Shown here one piece after another: positions 32,448 to 40,912 of a stretch of DNA of 64,000 nt (position 1 is its first letter; each line of letters starts with the position of its first letter). The position numbers and the translations under genes were made by a program. The DNA lies in contig NZ_LOEP01000009.1 in the NCBI RefSeq assembly GCF_001482285.1, positions 62,001-126,000 of the forward strand, written 5' to 3'. Origin of the DNA: Haloferax sp. Q22. Lineage in GTDB: Archaea; Halobacteriota; Halobacteria; Halobacteriales; Haloferacaceae. The notes beneath the pieces are model-generated. The model saw nothing but the letters and a program-made list of their open reading frames with translations, was not told the DNA's origin and made no database searches.

Positions 32448-34436
32448 ATGTCGGTCGCTAGTGCCGTCGCCGAACAGGTCCTCAACGGGCTCGTCGTCGG
32501 GATGGTGTACGTCCTGCTCGCGGCCGGACTCTCTATCATCTTCGGCGTCATGGACGTCATCAACTTCGCCCACGGCGAGCTGTTCGCTCTCGGCGCGTAC
32601 TTCGCGTTCGCCATCGCCGGCCCTCTCGGCGGCGCGGGCTTCTGGGTCGCGCTCGTCGTCGCGCCCCTCCTCGTCGGCGTCGTCGGGATGGGCATCGAGC
32701 GGCTCACCGTCAAGCGGCTGTACGGCCGCGACCCGCTGTACCACATCCTCCTGACGTTCGGGCTCGTCCTCATCATCAACGACCTCATCACGTCGGTGTG
32801 GGGCAAGTCCGCCCAGCCGTTTCCGGTTCCCTCGGTCCTCGACCAGCCGGTCGCGCTGTTCGGGTTCAACTACTCGCTGTACAACTACGGCATCATCGTC
32901 TTCGGCTCGGCGCTGGCGCTCGGCACGTGGCTCCTGTTGAACCGCACCCGCTTCGGGATGATAATCCGCGCCGGCTCCGAGGACCGCGAGATGGTCCGTA
33001 CCCTCGGCATCAACATCGACCGCTACTACACTCTGACGTTCGGGTTCGGCGCGGCGCTCGCCGGCGTCGCCGGCATCGTCCTCGGCGCGTACCAGAACGT
33101 CAGCCCGACGATGGGGAGTTCGGTCATCATCCCGGCGTTCGTCATCGTCGTTCTCGGCGGCCTCGGGTCGTTCCGCGGGGCCGTGGTCGGCGGTCTGTTC
33201 GTCGGTCTCGTCCAGACGTTCGCCCGGACGTACACGCCGTTCTTGGAGGGACTCATCGTCTTCCTGCTCATGATTGCCGTGCTCGTCGTCAAGCCGACGG
33301 GGCTGTTCGGCACGAGCGTCGGCGCGGGCGACCACCACGACGGTGCGCTCCTTCACGGCTCCGGCGGCGGCGTGCTGTCCGCGGAAACCCGCGCGAAACT
33401 CGGCTACGCCGGCGTTGGCGCGCTCCTCATCGTCCCGCTTCTCGCGGAGGTGACCGGCGTCACCTACTCCGTGACGCTCCTCGAAGACATCCTCATCTGG
33501 GCACTGTTCGCGCTCAGCCTCGACCTCGTGCTCGGCTACGCGGGCCTCGTCTCGCTCGGTCACACGCTGTTTTACGGGGTCGGCGCGTACGCCTCGGTTC
33601 TCACGCTCATGCACGTCTCACCGTCGGTGTTCGTCGCGCTCGTCGTCGCCGTCGCCGTCTGCGCGGCCATCGCGTGGGGCGTCGGCTACCTCTCGATACG
33701 CGTGTCCGGGGTGTTCTTCGCCATGATAACCCTCGGGTTCGCGGAGCTGTTCTACAACGCCGTGTTCAAGTTCGACTTCACCGGCGGCTCCGACGGCCTG
33801 TTCGGCGTCGACGCGTTCTACGGTCTCGCCGGCCTCGGCATCGACCCCGGCGAGTTCACGGTCCCGCTGGGTCCGTTCGTCCTCGACGGCGGCGTCGTCC
33901 AGTACTACTTCCTCCTCGCCGTCGTGGTCGGGTCGTACCTGCTGGCCCGCCGCCTCATCCGCGCACCGTTCGGCTCGGTGCTGCAGTCCATCCGCGAGAG
34001 CGAAGAACGCGCCTCGTTCATCGGCTACGACGTGACCGCCTACAAGCGCCGCGCCTTCGTCGTCTCCGGCGGCCTCGCGGGGCTCGCCGGCGGGCTGTTC
34101 GCCGCCAACAACGGCTACGTCGCGCCGTCGTTTCTCCACTGGATAAACTCGGGCGAGGTAATCGTGATGACGGTCCTCGGCGGCATGGGGACGCTCTACG
34201 GGCCGATGCTCGGCGCGGGCGTCTTCGTCGCCGCGGAGGACGTGCTCTCGTCGTACATCGACCAGTGGCAGCTCGTTATCGGCGTGCTGTTCGTCCTGTT
34301 CGTCATCTTCGTGCCGCGGGGGCTCGTGTCGCTCCCGCAGACGGTGGCGGACCACCCGATTTTCGAATCGGCCGTCGGCGACCGCGTCGGCGAACAGGCC
34401 GGCGTCACCGACCCGGAGGTAGACCGCCATGAGTGA
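32448..34436 (+). CDS. Fused LivH-LivM permease of a branched-chain-type ABC transporter
   Basis: A 662-residue membrane protein that joins two permeases normally encoded separately. Residues 1 to about 300 are LivH-like (FGVMDVINFAHGELFALGAY, LLNRTRFGMIIRA, VVLGGLGSFRGAVVGGLFVG); after a polar linker (SVGAGDHHDGALLHGSGGG) residues about 325-640 are LivM-like (LDLVLGYAGLVSLGHTLFYG, RRLIRAPFGSVLQSIRES, VLGGMGTLYGPMLGAGVF). Frame and coding character are continuous through the join, so it is a true fusion. The single chain would form both halves of the membrane channel with LivG and LivF. It overlaps livG by 8 bp. Confidence 0.93.
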   Translation: MSVASAVAEQVLNGLVVGMVYVLLAAGLSIIFGVMDVINFAHGELFALGAYFAFAIAGPLGGAGFWVALVVAPLLVGVVGMGIERLTVKRLYGRDPLYHILLTFGLVLIINDLITSVWGKSAQPFPVPSVLDQPVALFGFNYSLYNYGIIVFGSALALGTWLLLNRTRFGMIIRAGSEDREMVRTLGINIDRYYTLTFGFGAALAGVAGIVLGAYQNVSPTMGSSVIIPAFVIVVLGGLGSFRGAVVGGLFVGLVQTFARTYTPFLEGLIVFLLMIAVLVVKPTGLFGTSVGAGDHHDGALLHGSGGGVLSAETRAKLGYAGVGALLIVPLLAEVTGVTYSVTLLEDILIWALFALSLDLVLGYAGLVSLGHTLFYGVGAYASVLTLMHVSPSVFVALVVAVAVCAAIAWGVGYLSIRVSGVFFAMITLGFAELFYNAVFKFDFTGGSDGLFGVDAFYGLAGLGIDPGEFTVPLGPFVLDGGVVQYYFLLAVVVGSYLLARRLIRAPFGSVLQSIRESEERASFIGYDVTAYKRRAFVVSGGLAGLAGGLFAANNGYVAPSFLHWINSGEVIVMTVLGGMGTLYGPMLGAGVFVAAEDVLSSYIDQWQLVIGVLFVLFVIFVPRGLVSLPQTVADHPIFESAVGDRVGEQAGVTDPEVDRHE

Positions 34437-35193
34437 CCCTATACTGCGGACCGAGAACCTGACGAAAGAGTTCGGCAAGCTCGTCGCCGTCGACGACGTG
34501 ACCCTCGACGTGGAACGCGGCGAGTTCCGGAGTCTCATCGGCCCGAACGGGGCCGGCAAGACGACGACGTTCAATCTCTTGACCGGCGCGCTCCGGCCGA
34601 CCCGCGGTACCGTGACGTTCAACGGCGAGAACGTGACCGCGCTCCCGCCGCACGAGCGCGTGCGCCGCGGCCTCGGCCGGTCGTTCCAAATCACGAACGT
34701 CTTCTCGGGGCTCACGGTCCGCGAGAACGTCCGCCTCGCCGCGCAGGCGGCCCGCGAGGGCGGTTTCACGCCGGTCGAAGAGTACCTCCGGCGAAGCGAC
34801 GCCTTCAACGACGTGAACGAGCACACCGACCGCGTGCTCGACCGCTCCGGCCTCTTGGGCCGCGGCGACGAACCCGCGGACGTGCTCGCCTACGGTGACA
34901 AGCGCCGGCTCGAAATCGCCATCGTGCTCGCCACCGACCCCGACATGGTGCTTCTGGACGAACCGACCGCCGGCATGAGTGCCGAGGAGACGCGGGCCAC
35001 GATGGACCTCATCGACGAGGTGCTGTCGGACCGGACGCTCCTGCTCATCGAACACGATATCGACCTCGTGATGCGGGTGTCCGACCGCATCACGGTTCTC
35101 CACCGCGGCGAGGTACTGGCCGAGGGGACGCCCGAGGCCGTCTCGGAGGATCCGGAGGTCCGCGAGGCCTACTTCGGGGGTGTCGAGGCGTGA
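34429..35193 (+). CDS. livG: ABC transporter ATPase, LivG-type
   Basis: A 254-residue ATPase of the branched-chain amino-acid/aromatic-acid importer. Walker A GPNGAGKT is at residues 38-45, the signature loop is the LivG-type LAYGDKRRLEIA, and Walker B/D-loop is MVLLDEPTAGMS, followed by H-loop LLLIEHDIDLVM. Overlaps both the fused permease (8 bp) and livF (4 bp), consistent with one message. Confidence 0.95.
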   Translation: MSDPILRTENLTKEFGKLVAVDDVTLDVERGEFRSLIGPNGAGKTTTFNLLTGALRPTRGTVTFNGENVTALPPHERVRRGLGRSFQITNVFSGLTVRENVRLAAQAAREGGFTPVEEYLRRSDAFNDVNEHTDRVLDRSGLLGRGDEPADVLAYGDKRRLEIAIVLATDPDMVLLDEPTAGMSAEETRATMDLIDEVLSDRTLLLIEHDIDLVMRVSDRITVLHRGEVLAEGTPEAVSEDPEVREAYFGGVEA

Positions 35194-35918
35194 CCGACGA
35201 ACCGCTCTTGTCCGTCCGCGGACTCGTCTCGGGCTACGGGTCGACCCGTGTCCTGCAGGGCATCGACCTCGACGTGCCTCGGGGGTCGGTCGTCACGCTC
35301 ATCGGGCGCAACGGCGTCGGCAAGACGACGACGCTCCGGAGCATCCTCGGGAACGTCCCGCCGTCCGAGGGGACTATCACCTTCGACGGGACGGACATCA
35401 CGACGCTGTCGCCGGAGAAGACCGCCCGCGAGGGCATCGCACTCGTCCCCGAGGAGCGCCGCGTCTTCCCCGGCCTGACCGTCACCGAGAACGTCGAAAT
35501 CGGCCGCATCGGCGGTCGTCGAGATGTCGAGAAACCGAGTGTCGACGCCATCGTCGACGAGTTCGAGAACCTCGCGCGCCACCGGAACAGCCGGGGGGCG
35601 AACCTCTCGGGCGGCGAACAGCAGATGCTCGCTATCGCCCGCGCGCTCGTCTCCGCGCCGGACCTCCTGTTGCTCGACGAACCGACCGAAGGGCTCGCGC
35701 CCGCTATCGTCAAACAGGTCCAGCGAAAAATCGAGGAACTGAACGACGACGGCGCGACCATCCTTCTGGTCGAACAGAACGTACAGGTCGCCCTCGACGC
35801 CGCGGACTACGTCTACATCCTCGACAAGGGCCGGGTCGTCCACGAGGGCCCCGCCGACGAGGTCGCGGCCGCCGACGAAGTGCTCGACCGGTACCTCGGC
35901 GTCTCGATGGCCGACTGA
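35190..35918 (+). CDS. livF: ABC transporter ATPase, LivF-type
   Basis: A 242-residue ATPase, second nucleotide-binding subunit of the importer. Walker A GRNGVGKT is at residues 39-46, the signature is LSGGEQQMLAIARAL, and Walker B is LLLLDEPTEGLAP. The start is GTG at 35190, overlapping the livG stop by 4 bp. It closes the SBP-LivHM-LivG-LivF set. Confidence 0.95.
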   Translation: MTDEPLLSVRGLVSGYGSTRVLQGIDLDVPRGSVVTLIGRNGVGKTTTLRSILGNVPPSEGTITFDGTDITTLSPEKTAREGIALVPEERRVFPGLTVTENVEIGRIGGRRDVEKPSVDAIVDEFENLARHRNSRGANLSGGEQQMLAIARALVSAPDLLLLDEPTEGLAPAIVKQVQRKIEELNDDGATILLVEQNVQVALDAADYVYILDKGRVVHEGPADEVAAADEVLDRYLGVSMAD

Positions 35919-35995
35919 CGGCCACCGGTCTCGTCGGCCGCCCGGCCGTGGCCGACCGACGAAACGAACTTAACGCACCTGTGCGAACTGGTGGC

Positions 35996-36379
35996 ATGGA
36001 CATCGAAGAGTTCTTCGAGAGCATGCCGTTCGCGCGGCTTTTGGGCGTCGAAGTCACCGAGGCAGTAGACGGGCACGCGGAGGGTCGAATCGAGATGCGC
36101 GAGGAGCTGTCATGGAATGCCGACCGGGTGATGGCCCACGGCGGCGTGACGTTCACGCTTGCGGACACGGTCGGTGGTGCGGCGCTCGTCAGCGAGGTCG
36201 ACCAACCCGTTCCGACTATCGACATGCGAATCGACTACCTCAACGCGGGAACCGGAGACCTCCGCGCCGAGGCCGACGTGGTCCGACTCGGTGGCGACGT
36301 GGGAACCGTGGACGTGGACGTGTACGCGACGGACGGGAATCACGTGGCGACCGCGAGGGGAGTCTACAAGACCGGTTGA
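35996..36379 (+). CDS. Hotdog-fold thioesterase, second PaaI-like copy
   Basis: A 127-residue PaaI/YdiI-type thioesterase. The core RVMAHGGVTFTLADTVGGAA (residues about 44-63) gives the HGG motif, and VPTIDMRIDYLNAG the following strand. It lies 77 bp after livF and before the aldehyde dehydrogenase. With the copy at 28503, the island has two thioesterases, suggesting need to recycle CoA from more than one intermediate. Confidence 0.9.
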   Translation: MDIEEFFESMPFARLLGVEVTEAVDGHAEGRIEMREELSWNADRVMAHGGVTFTLADTVGGAALVSEVDQPVPTIDMRIDYLNAGTGDLRAEADVVRLGGDVGTVDVDVYATDGNHVATARGVYKTG

Positions 36380-36447
36380 GTCCCCCGCCCGCCGCGAAGT
36401 TAGTAATCAACAATAGTTAATATTGTGCGCGAAAAGGGTATTTCGTA

Positions 36448-37899
36448 ATGGAATACAGTGGCCCGACCAGTCTCTACATCGACGGGGACTGGGTAGCCGC
36501 GGCATCGGACGAGACCATCGAGACGCGCGACCCGGCGACCGAAGCGCCGTACGCCGAGGTCGCCCGCGCTGGCGAGGCGGACGTCGACGCCGCGGTGCGG
36601 GCGGCGAACTCGGCGGGCGCTCGCGGCGGCGAGTGGGAGACCACGAGCGCGGCCGAGCGCGGCGAGAAACTGCGCGCGATGGCCGACTTCATCGAGGCGC
36701 GGAAAGACGAGATCGCGCTCGTCGAGTCCCACGATAACGGCAAGACACCGTTCGAGGCCGGTATGGAGGTCCAGATGGTCGTCGACACCTTCCGCTACTA
36801 CGCCGGGTGGACCGACAAGGTGACCGGCGAGTACAACCCCGTCCCCGGCCGGCGCGTCAACTACACGACCCGCGAACCGCTCGGCGTCACCGGACACATC
36901 GTCCCGTGGAACTACCCCTTCCAACTCGCGGGGCGCAGTCTCGCGCCGGCGCTCGCCTGCGGCAACACGGCGGTGGTAAAGCCGTCCAGCCAGACGCCGC
37001 TTTCGGCGCTCTACTACGGCCTCGCGGCCGAGGAAGCCGGCCTCCCCGACGGCGTGGTGAACGTGGTTCCCGGAAGCGGGTCCGAGGCGGGGTCGGCGCT
37101 CGCGTCGCACCCCGACGTGGCGCACGTCACCTTCACCGGCAGCACCGACGTCGGCAAAGGCGTCATGGCCGACGCCGCGGCCAACGTGACTGGGGTCACG
37201 CTCGAACTCGGCGGGAAGGGCCCCAACGTCGTCTTCCCCGACGCCGACCTCGACGCCGCCGCCAAGGGCGTCCACTACGGCATCTTCATGAACGCCGGCC
37301 AGATGTGCTGGGCCGGCTCGCGCCTGCTCGTCCACGAGGACGTTGCCGACGACCTCGTCGAGCGAATCGTCGCGCGCGCCGAGTCGACCCCGCTGGGATC
37401 TGGCATCGACGACGACGGCCGGATGGGACCGGTCGTCAGCGAGTCTCACCGCGAGGACGTGTTGGAGTACATCTCCCTCGGCGTCGAGGAGGGAGCGACC
37501 GTCGCCTGCGGCGGGGGCGTCCCCGAGGACAAGGAGACCGGCTACTTCGTGGAACCGACGGTTCTCACCGACGTGACGAACGACATGACCGTGGCCCGCG
37601 AGGAGATATTCGGCCCGGTCCTCGTCGTCACCGAGTTCTCGGACCGAACGGAGGCAGTCGAACTCGCCAACGACTCGCCGTACGGGCTTCTCGCCGGCGT
37701 CTGGACCGACGGGCTCTCTCGTGCTCACGGCGTCGCCGACGCGCTCGACTACGGAATGGTCAGCGTCAACGAGTACCCGGTCACGTTCCCGCAGACGCCC
37801 TTCGGCGGCACGAAACAGAGCGGCCACGGCCGCGAGCAGGGTGCGGAAGCCGTCCGCGAGTTCACGCAGGCGAAGAACGTGAACCTCAACCTCGGCTGA
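36448..37899 (+). CDS. NAD(P)-dependent aldehyde dehydrogenase
   Basis: A 483-residue ALDH-superfamily enzyme. Catalytic Cys287 is in AGQMCWAGSRL, general-base Glu253 in VTLELGGKGPNVVF, and the cofactor motif FTGSTDVGKGVM precedes. The pattern is of the betaine/general aldehyde dehydrogenase type rather than obviously the PaaZ N-terminal domain. It would oxidise an aldehyde intermediate of the aromatic or diol branch to an acid. Immediately downstream are 31-bp hairpin repeats and the convergent paa operon. Confidence 0.94.
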   Translation: MEYSGPTSLYIDGDWVAAASDETIETRDPATEAPYAEVARAGEADVDAAVRAANSAGARGGEWETTSAAERGEKLRAMADFIEARKDEIALVESHDNGKTPFEAGMEVQMVVDTFRYYAGWTDKVTGEYNPVPGRRVNYTTREPLGVTGHIVPWNYPFQLAGRSLAPALACGNTAVVKPSSQTPLSALYYGLAAEEAGLPDGVVNVVPGSGSEAGSALASHPDVAHVTFTGSTDVGKGVMADAAANVTGVTLELGGKGPNVVFPDADLDAAAKGVHYGIFMNAGQMCWAGSRLLVHEDVADDLVERIVARAESTPLGSGIDDDGRMGPVVSESHREDVLEYISLGVEEGATVACGGGVPEDKETGYFVEPTVLTDVTNDMTVAREEIFGPVLVVTEFSDRTEAVELANDSPYGLLAGVWTDGLSRAHGVADALDYGMVSVNEYPVTFPQTPFGGTKQSGHGREQGAEAVREFTQAKNVNLNLG

Positions 37900-37954
37900 T
37901 TCGCCCGCGAATTCGGCCCGCAACTCGCTGCAGTTTCGGGCCGCAACCCGCAAT

Positions 37955-38027
37955 CCGCTGAACGCTTCGGCGTTCACTCCGTTGCCCGCTGAACGCTTCG
38001 GCGTTCACTCCGTTGCCCGCTGAACGC
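37955..38027. repeat. 31-bp tandem repeat with TTCG-loop hairpins
   Basis: Two identical 31-bp units (37955-37985 and 37986-38016) and an 11-bp start of a third. Each unit contains TGAACGC-TTCG-GCGTTCA, a perfect 7-bp stem closed by a TTCG tetraloop, an exceptionally stable RNA hairpin. The repeat lies between the converging aldehyde dehydrogenase and paa operon and may stop or protect transcripts. Confidence 0.8.
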
Positions 38028-38122
38028 CCCAGCCTTCGACCCGCCGCCCCCGGACCGACCGCCGCGGCGCTCCGCGGACGTCGGTCCCGAAAAATCGCGC
38101 GTCTCCAGTCTCTCCGCCGACG

Positions 38123-38290
38123 CTATTCGAATCGCTGGAACGGCTCTTGACAGTCGTTACAGAAGTGCATCGACCGGCACAGTCCCGGCCCCTTCGGGTG
38201 CTCGCGGACGGTGTTCGTGCCGCCGCAGTACGGGCACTCCGCGCCCGACGTTTCGCCCCCCGTCTCGGTGCTGGGGTCGAAGCGGCGCAT
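38123..38290 (-). CDS. Detached PaaD-type zinc-ribbon protein
   Basis: A 55-residue protein, MRRFDPSTETGGETSGAECP at the start, with two Cys pairs: CPYC (residues 19-22) and CNDC (44-47), plus Cys38 and a C-terminal QEPFQRFE. Bacterial PaaD carries such a zinc ribbon at its C-terminus; here PaaD lacks it and this separate gene begins 3 bp after the paaD stop. It presumably binds Zn and works with PaaD in maturing the phenylacetyl-CoA epoxidase. ATG at 38290; stop TAG at 38123. Confidence 0.85.
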   Translation of the reverse strand: MRRFDPSTETGGETSGAECPYCGGTNTVREHPKGPGLCRSMHFCNDCQEPFQRFE

Positions 38291-38293
38291 CGC

Positions 38294-38737
38294 TCACACC
38301 CCCAGTCCGAACTTGCGGAGGGCCTCGCGGCCCGCCTCGGTCACCATGTCGACGGTCCACTCCGGCGTGAACCGGAGCCGGACAGACGCCTCGTCGACGC
38401 CGGCCGCCAGAATCGCGCACTGCACGTCGTTTTCGAGGTAGTCGCGCGCCGGACAGCCGGTGTAGGTCAGCGTCATCTCGACGATACCGAGCGTCTTCGC
38501 CTCGCCGTCTTCGCCCTCCCGCTCGACGACGCGAACGTCGTAGATGAGGCCGAGGTCGACGATGCTCACCGGCATCTCGGGGTCCTCGATTTCGTAGAGG
38601 GCGTCCCAGATGTCGGCTTCGACGCCCGTGGCTCCGACACCCGTCTTCGGGAAGCCCTCGGGAACCGCGCCGTCGACGTACTCGGTGTGGCCGCAGGCGG
38701 TCGCGTCAGGGGCGTCGTCGGCGCTCACGTCAGACAC
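38294..38737 (-). CDS. paaD: Phenylacetyl-CoA epoxidase maturation protein PaaD (MIP18 domain only)
   Basis: A 147-residue DUF59/MIP18-family protein. The domain spans about residues 41-145, with IEDPEMPVSIVDLGLIYDVR and the Cys-containing TYTGCPARDYLENDVQ. PaaD helps assemble the metal centre of the ring epoxidase. The N-terminal about 40 residues are an acidic extension. Start is GTG at 38737, overlapping the paaC stop by 8 bp. The usual C-terminal zinc ribbon is encoded by the next gene. Confidence 0.92.
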   Translation of the reverse strand: MSDVSADDAPDATACGHTEYVDGAVPEGFPKTGVGATGVEADIWDALYEIEDPEMPVSIVDLGLIYDVRVVEREGEDGEAKTLGIVEMTLTYTGCPARDYLENDVQCAILAAGVDEASVRLRFTPEWTVDMVTEAGREALRKFGLGV

Positions 38738-39548
38738 GCTCCCTGCCGATTCGCGCCGGCTCGGGCGCTTCGAGCTCCTCGTACGTCCGCCGGAACTCCG
38801 CGGCCAGTTCGTCCCAGTGGTCGGTGTGGGTGCCGTCGCGACCGCGGGCGCTCGGGCGTTCGACCTCGTCGGGTTCGGGCACGTCGAGCCCGAGCGATTC
38901 GAGGTACGGGATGACCGTCTCCAGCCACTCGATGCGGAGGTCGGCGGTGGACATCGTCCGGAAGCCGTTGTCGATGATTGCCTCCTCGTGGTCGGGCTCG
39001 GCGAAAAGCGAGAGCGCGTGGGGGAACAGCCGGTCGAGCGCGTCCTGCACGCGGTCGCGGCTGTCGCCCTCGGCGAGGCGGTCGAGCCAGCTCTGGGCGT
39101 TTTCGAGGTGGTAACGCTCCTCGCTCAGCACCTTGCCGACGCGGTCGGCGAGCGGCGCGTAGCTGGTGTCGACGAGCGCGTCGAGACGCAGGCGTTCGGC
39201 GGCGTCGTAGAGGTAGCACCGCAGGATGACGTCGGCCCAGTCGCCCTCCGCGAACGGGAGTTCGACCAGCGTGGCGTGCCTGAACTCGTCGGCGGGGCGC
39301 TCCCAGATGAGTTCCGCTTCGGTGTGGCCGAGCTCTTCGAGCAGGTCGTACCACAGCCGAGCGTGGCCGAACTCGTCCTGCGCGACGTTCGCCAACGCGA
39401 GGTCGGACTCCAGCGTCGGCGCGTAAATCTGCCACTCGATGAGGCGCTCGCCGTGGACGTACTCGTCGTCCGCGAGGCGGAACAGCAGCTCTTCGAGCGC
39501 GGCGCGCTGTTCGGCGTCGAGGTCTTCGGGGTTGAGCGTCGCTGGCAT
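38730..39548 (-). CDS. paaC: Phenylacetyl-CoA epoxidase subunit PaaC, with ferritin-like metal motif retained
   Basis: A 272-residue ferritin-fold subunit, structural partner of PaaA in the phenylacetyl-CoA 1,2-epoxidase. The first conserved helix reads ALANVAQDEFGHARLWYD with Glu59 and His62; the second SEERYHLENAQSWLDRL also has a Glu-His pair. In the enterobacterial PaaC as I recall it the first motif is degenerate (DLLGQAR), so these residues are noteworthy. Starts 2 bp before the paaB stop region boundary (39548 against 39551), i.e. tightly packed in the operon. Confidence 0.93.
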   Translation of the reverse strand: MPATLNPEDLDAEQRAALEELLFRLADDEYVHGERLIEWQIYAPTLESDLALANVAQDEFGHARLWYDLLEELGHTEAELIWERPADEFRHATLVELPFAEGDWADVILRCYLYDAAERLRLDALVDTSYAPLADRVGKVLSEERYHLENAQSWLDRLAEGDSRDRVQDALDRLFPHALSLFAEPDHEEAIIDNGFRTMSTADLRIEWLETVIPYLESLGLDVPEPDEVERPSARGRDGTHTDHWDELAAEFRRTYEELEAPEPARIGRERV

Positions 39549-39550
39549 GG

Positions 39551-39871
39551 TTAGCTGTCCGCCTCGAGCGATTTCTCCACGTCGGCCTGCTCGGCCTCGC
39601 TTTCGGCGACTTCCGGCGCGGCCGGTTCGATGTCCGTGTACGAGGTGGCCCAGCGGTAGGTCTTGTCGGTCGTTCCGCCGAAGCTCGTCTCGTCGGCGTC
39701 GATTTCGCCGATTTCGTCGTGCGGGACGACCCACAGGCTGTGGGTCTTCATCCGCCGGCCGTGCTGGACGGCCGCGAACTGCAGCGCCAACTCGCGGTCC
39801 GGCGCGTGGACGTTGCCGCAGTGTTTGTGGTACGCTCCCGGTTTATCCTGTCTGAACACTTCCCAAATCAT
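39551..39871 (-). CDS. paaB: Phenylacetyl-CoA epoxidase subunit PaaB
   Basis: A 106-residue small subunit that bridges PaaA-PaaC heterodimers. WEVFRQDKPGAYHKHCGNVH, with HAPDRELALQFAA and SLWVVPHDEI, is the family pattern. A roughly 30-residue acidic tail follows. ATG 39871 lies 5 bp after the paaA stop; an in-frame upstream extension overlapping paaA is rejected. Confidence 0.94.
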   Translation of the reverse strand: MIWEVFRQDKPGAYHKHCGNVHAPDRELALQFAAVQHGRRMKTHSLWVVPHDEIGEIDADETSFGGTTDKTYRWATSYTDIEPAAPEVAESEAEQADVEKSLEADS

Positions 39872-39876
39872 GGCTC

Positions 39877-40821
39877 TCAGTCCGCCGCCTGCGGGGTTCC
39901 GGCCCCCGACGCGCCCTCCCAGCTGTGCATCGATTCGCGCACCCACTCGACCGCCGCTTGCGCCTGCGAGCGGGAGTTAATCTGCTCGTGGCTCCCCTCG
40001 GAGGCGTTCTTGGCGATGGTCCAGAACTCGTCCCAGTTCAGGTCGTCCTCGTTGACGTGGTAGGTGTCGAGTTCCTCGTCGTACTCGATGCGCGGGTACT
40101 CGGGGACGACGAGGCCGTACTTCTCGGCTTTCGGGACGTACGTGTCGAGGAAGGTGTCGCGCAGCTCGTCGTTGGACTTCGTCTTCAGGCCGACCTCCTG
40201 CGCGAAGTCGTTGTGGACGGATTTGTCGTTGGTCGGGCCGAAGAACTGGATGATCCGCGGCCACCACGTCTCGAAGGCGGCCTGCGTCTTCTCTTGTGTC
40301 GCCTTCGACCCGTTCATCAACTCGGAGAGGATGGATTCGCCGTGTTTGACGTGGAAGCCCTCCTCGAAGCACACCTTGTCCATCGCGTGGGCGTACGGCG
40401 TCCACGACGTGTTTTTGAGCGTCGCCTGCCGGTGCATGGCCGCGCCGTCGACGAAAAACGCTATCATCGGCACCTCGTGCCACGACTCCATCGGGTAGTG
40501 GAAGCAGTTGAGGAACTTCCCCTCACCGCGGGCGAGTTCGTCGAGCATCTCGTCGCGCGTCTTGACGCCGAGGGACTCGGCGGCGCGGTAGAGCAGTTGT
40601 GCGTGGCCGATTTCGTCCTGTACTTTCGCCGAGAACGCCAACTTTCGGTCGATGCTCGGCGCTTGCCGGATGAACGGCTTTTCGAGATACCCGCCCATCA
40701 CCTCGCTGTTCGCGTGGAACTGAATCATCCGCGTCGCGGCCTTGCGGTACTCCTCGGGCATGTCGTCTTTCGGAGCGAACTGCCGCGGGCCCGCTCGTTC
40801 TTTGACGGTTTCGAGGTCCAT
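39877..40821 (-). CDS. paaA: Phenylacetyl-CoA epoxidase catalytic subunit PaaA
   Basis: A 314-residue ferritin-like di-iron oxygenase subunit that epoxidises the ring of phenylacetyl-CoA. Metal-binding motifs are HANSEV, KVQDEIGHAQLLYRA and KVCFEEGFHVKHGE (Glu and ExxH pairs). First gene of the paaABCD-zinc ribbon operon on the minus strand. ATG 40821 has a TATA-like AGTTATAGAT (40841-40850) about 25 bp upstream. It diverges from a Bat-type regulator gene. No PaaE reductase gene appears in the window. Confidence 0.95.
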   Translation of the reverse strand: MDLETVKERAGPRQFAPKDDMPEEYRKAATRMIQFHANSEVMGGYLEKPFIRQAPSIDRKLAFSAKVQDEIGHAQLLYRAAESLGVKTRDEMLDELARGEGKFLNCFHYPMESWHEVPMIAFFVDGAAMHRQATLKNTSWTPYAHAMDKVCFEEGFHVKHGESILSELMNGSKATQEKTQAAFETWWPRIIQFFGPTNDKSVHNDFAQEVGLKTKSNDELRDTFLDTYVPKAEKYGLVVPEYPRIEYDEELDTYHVNEDDLNWDEFWTIAKNASEGSHEQINSRSQAQAAVEWVRESMHSWEGASGAGTPQAAD

Positions 40822-40840
40822 TGGTCTATCAGGAACTATC

Positions 40841-40890
40841 ATCTATAACTACTTACGAATTGACCCGTCCATGGCCTGCCTTTTTATATC
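40841..40890. promoter_or_regulatory. Divergent TATA boxes for paaA and its probable regulator
   Basis: On the minus strand AGTTATAGAT (40841-40850) lies about 25 bp before the paaA ATG. On the plus strand TTTTTATATC (40881-40890) lies about 27 bp before the ATG at 40913. Both fit leaderless haloarchaeal promoters in a 91-bp shared region, where a regulator could affect both. Confidence 0.65.
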
Positions 40891-40912
40891 CCTGTCGCGT
40901 ACATACACGCCG

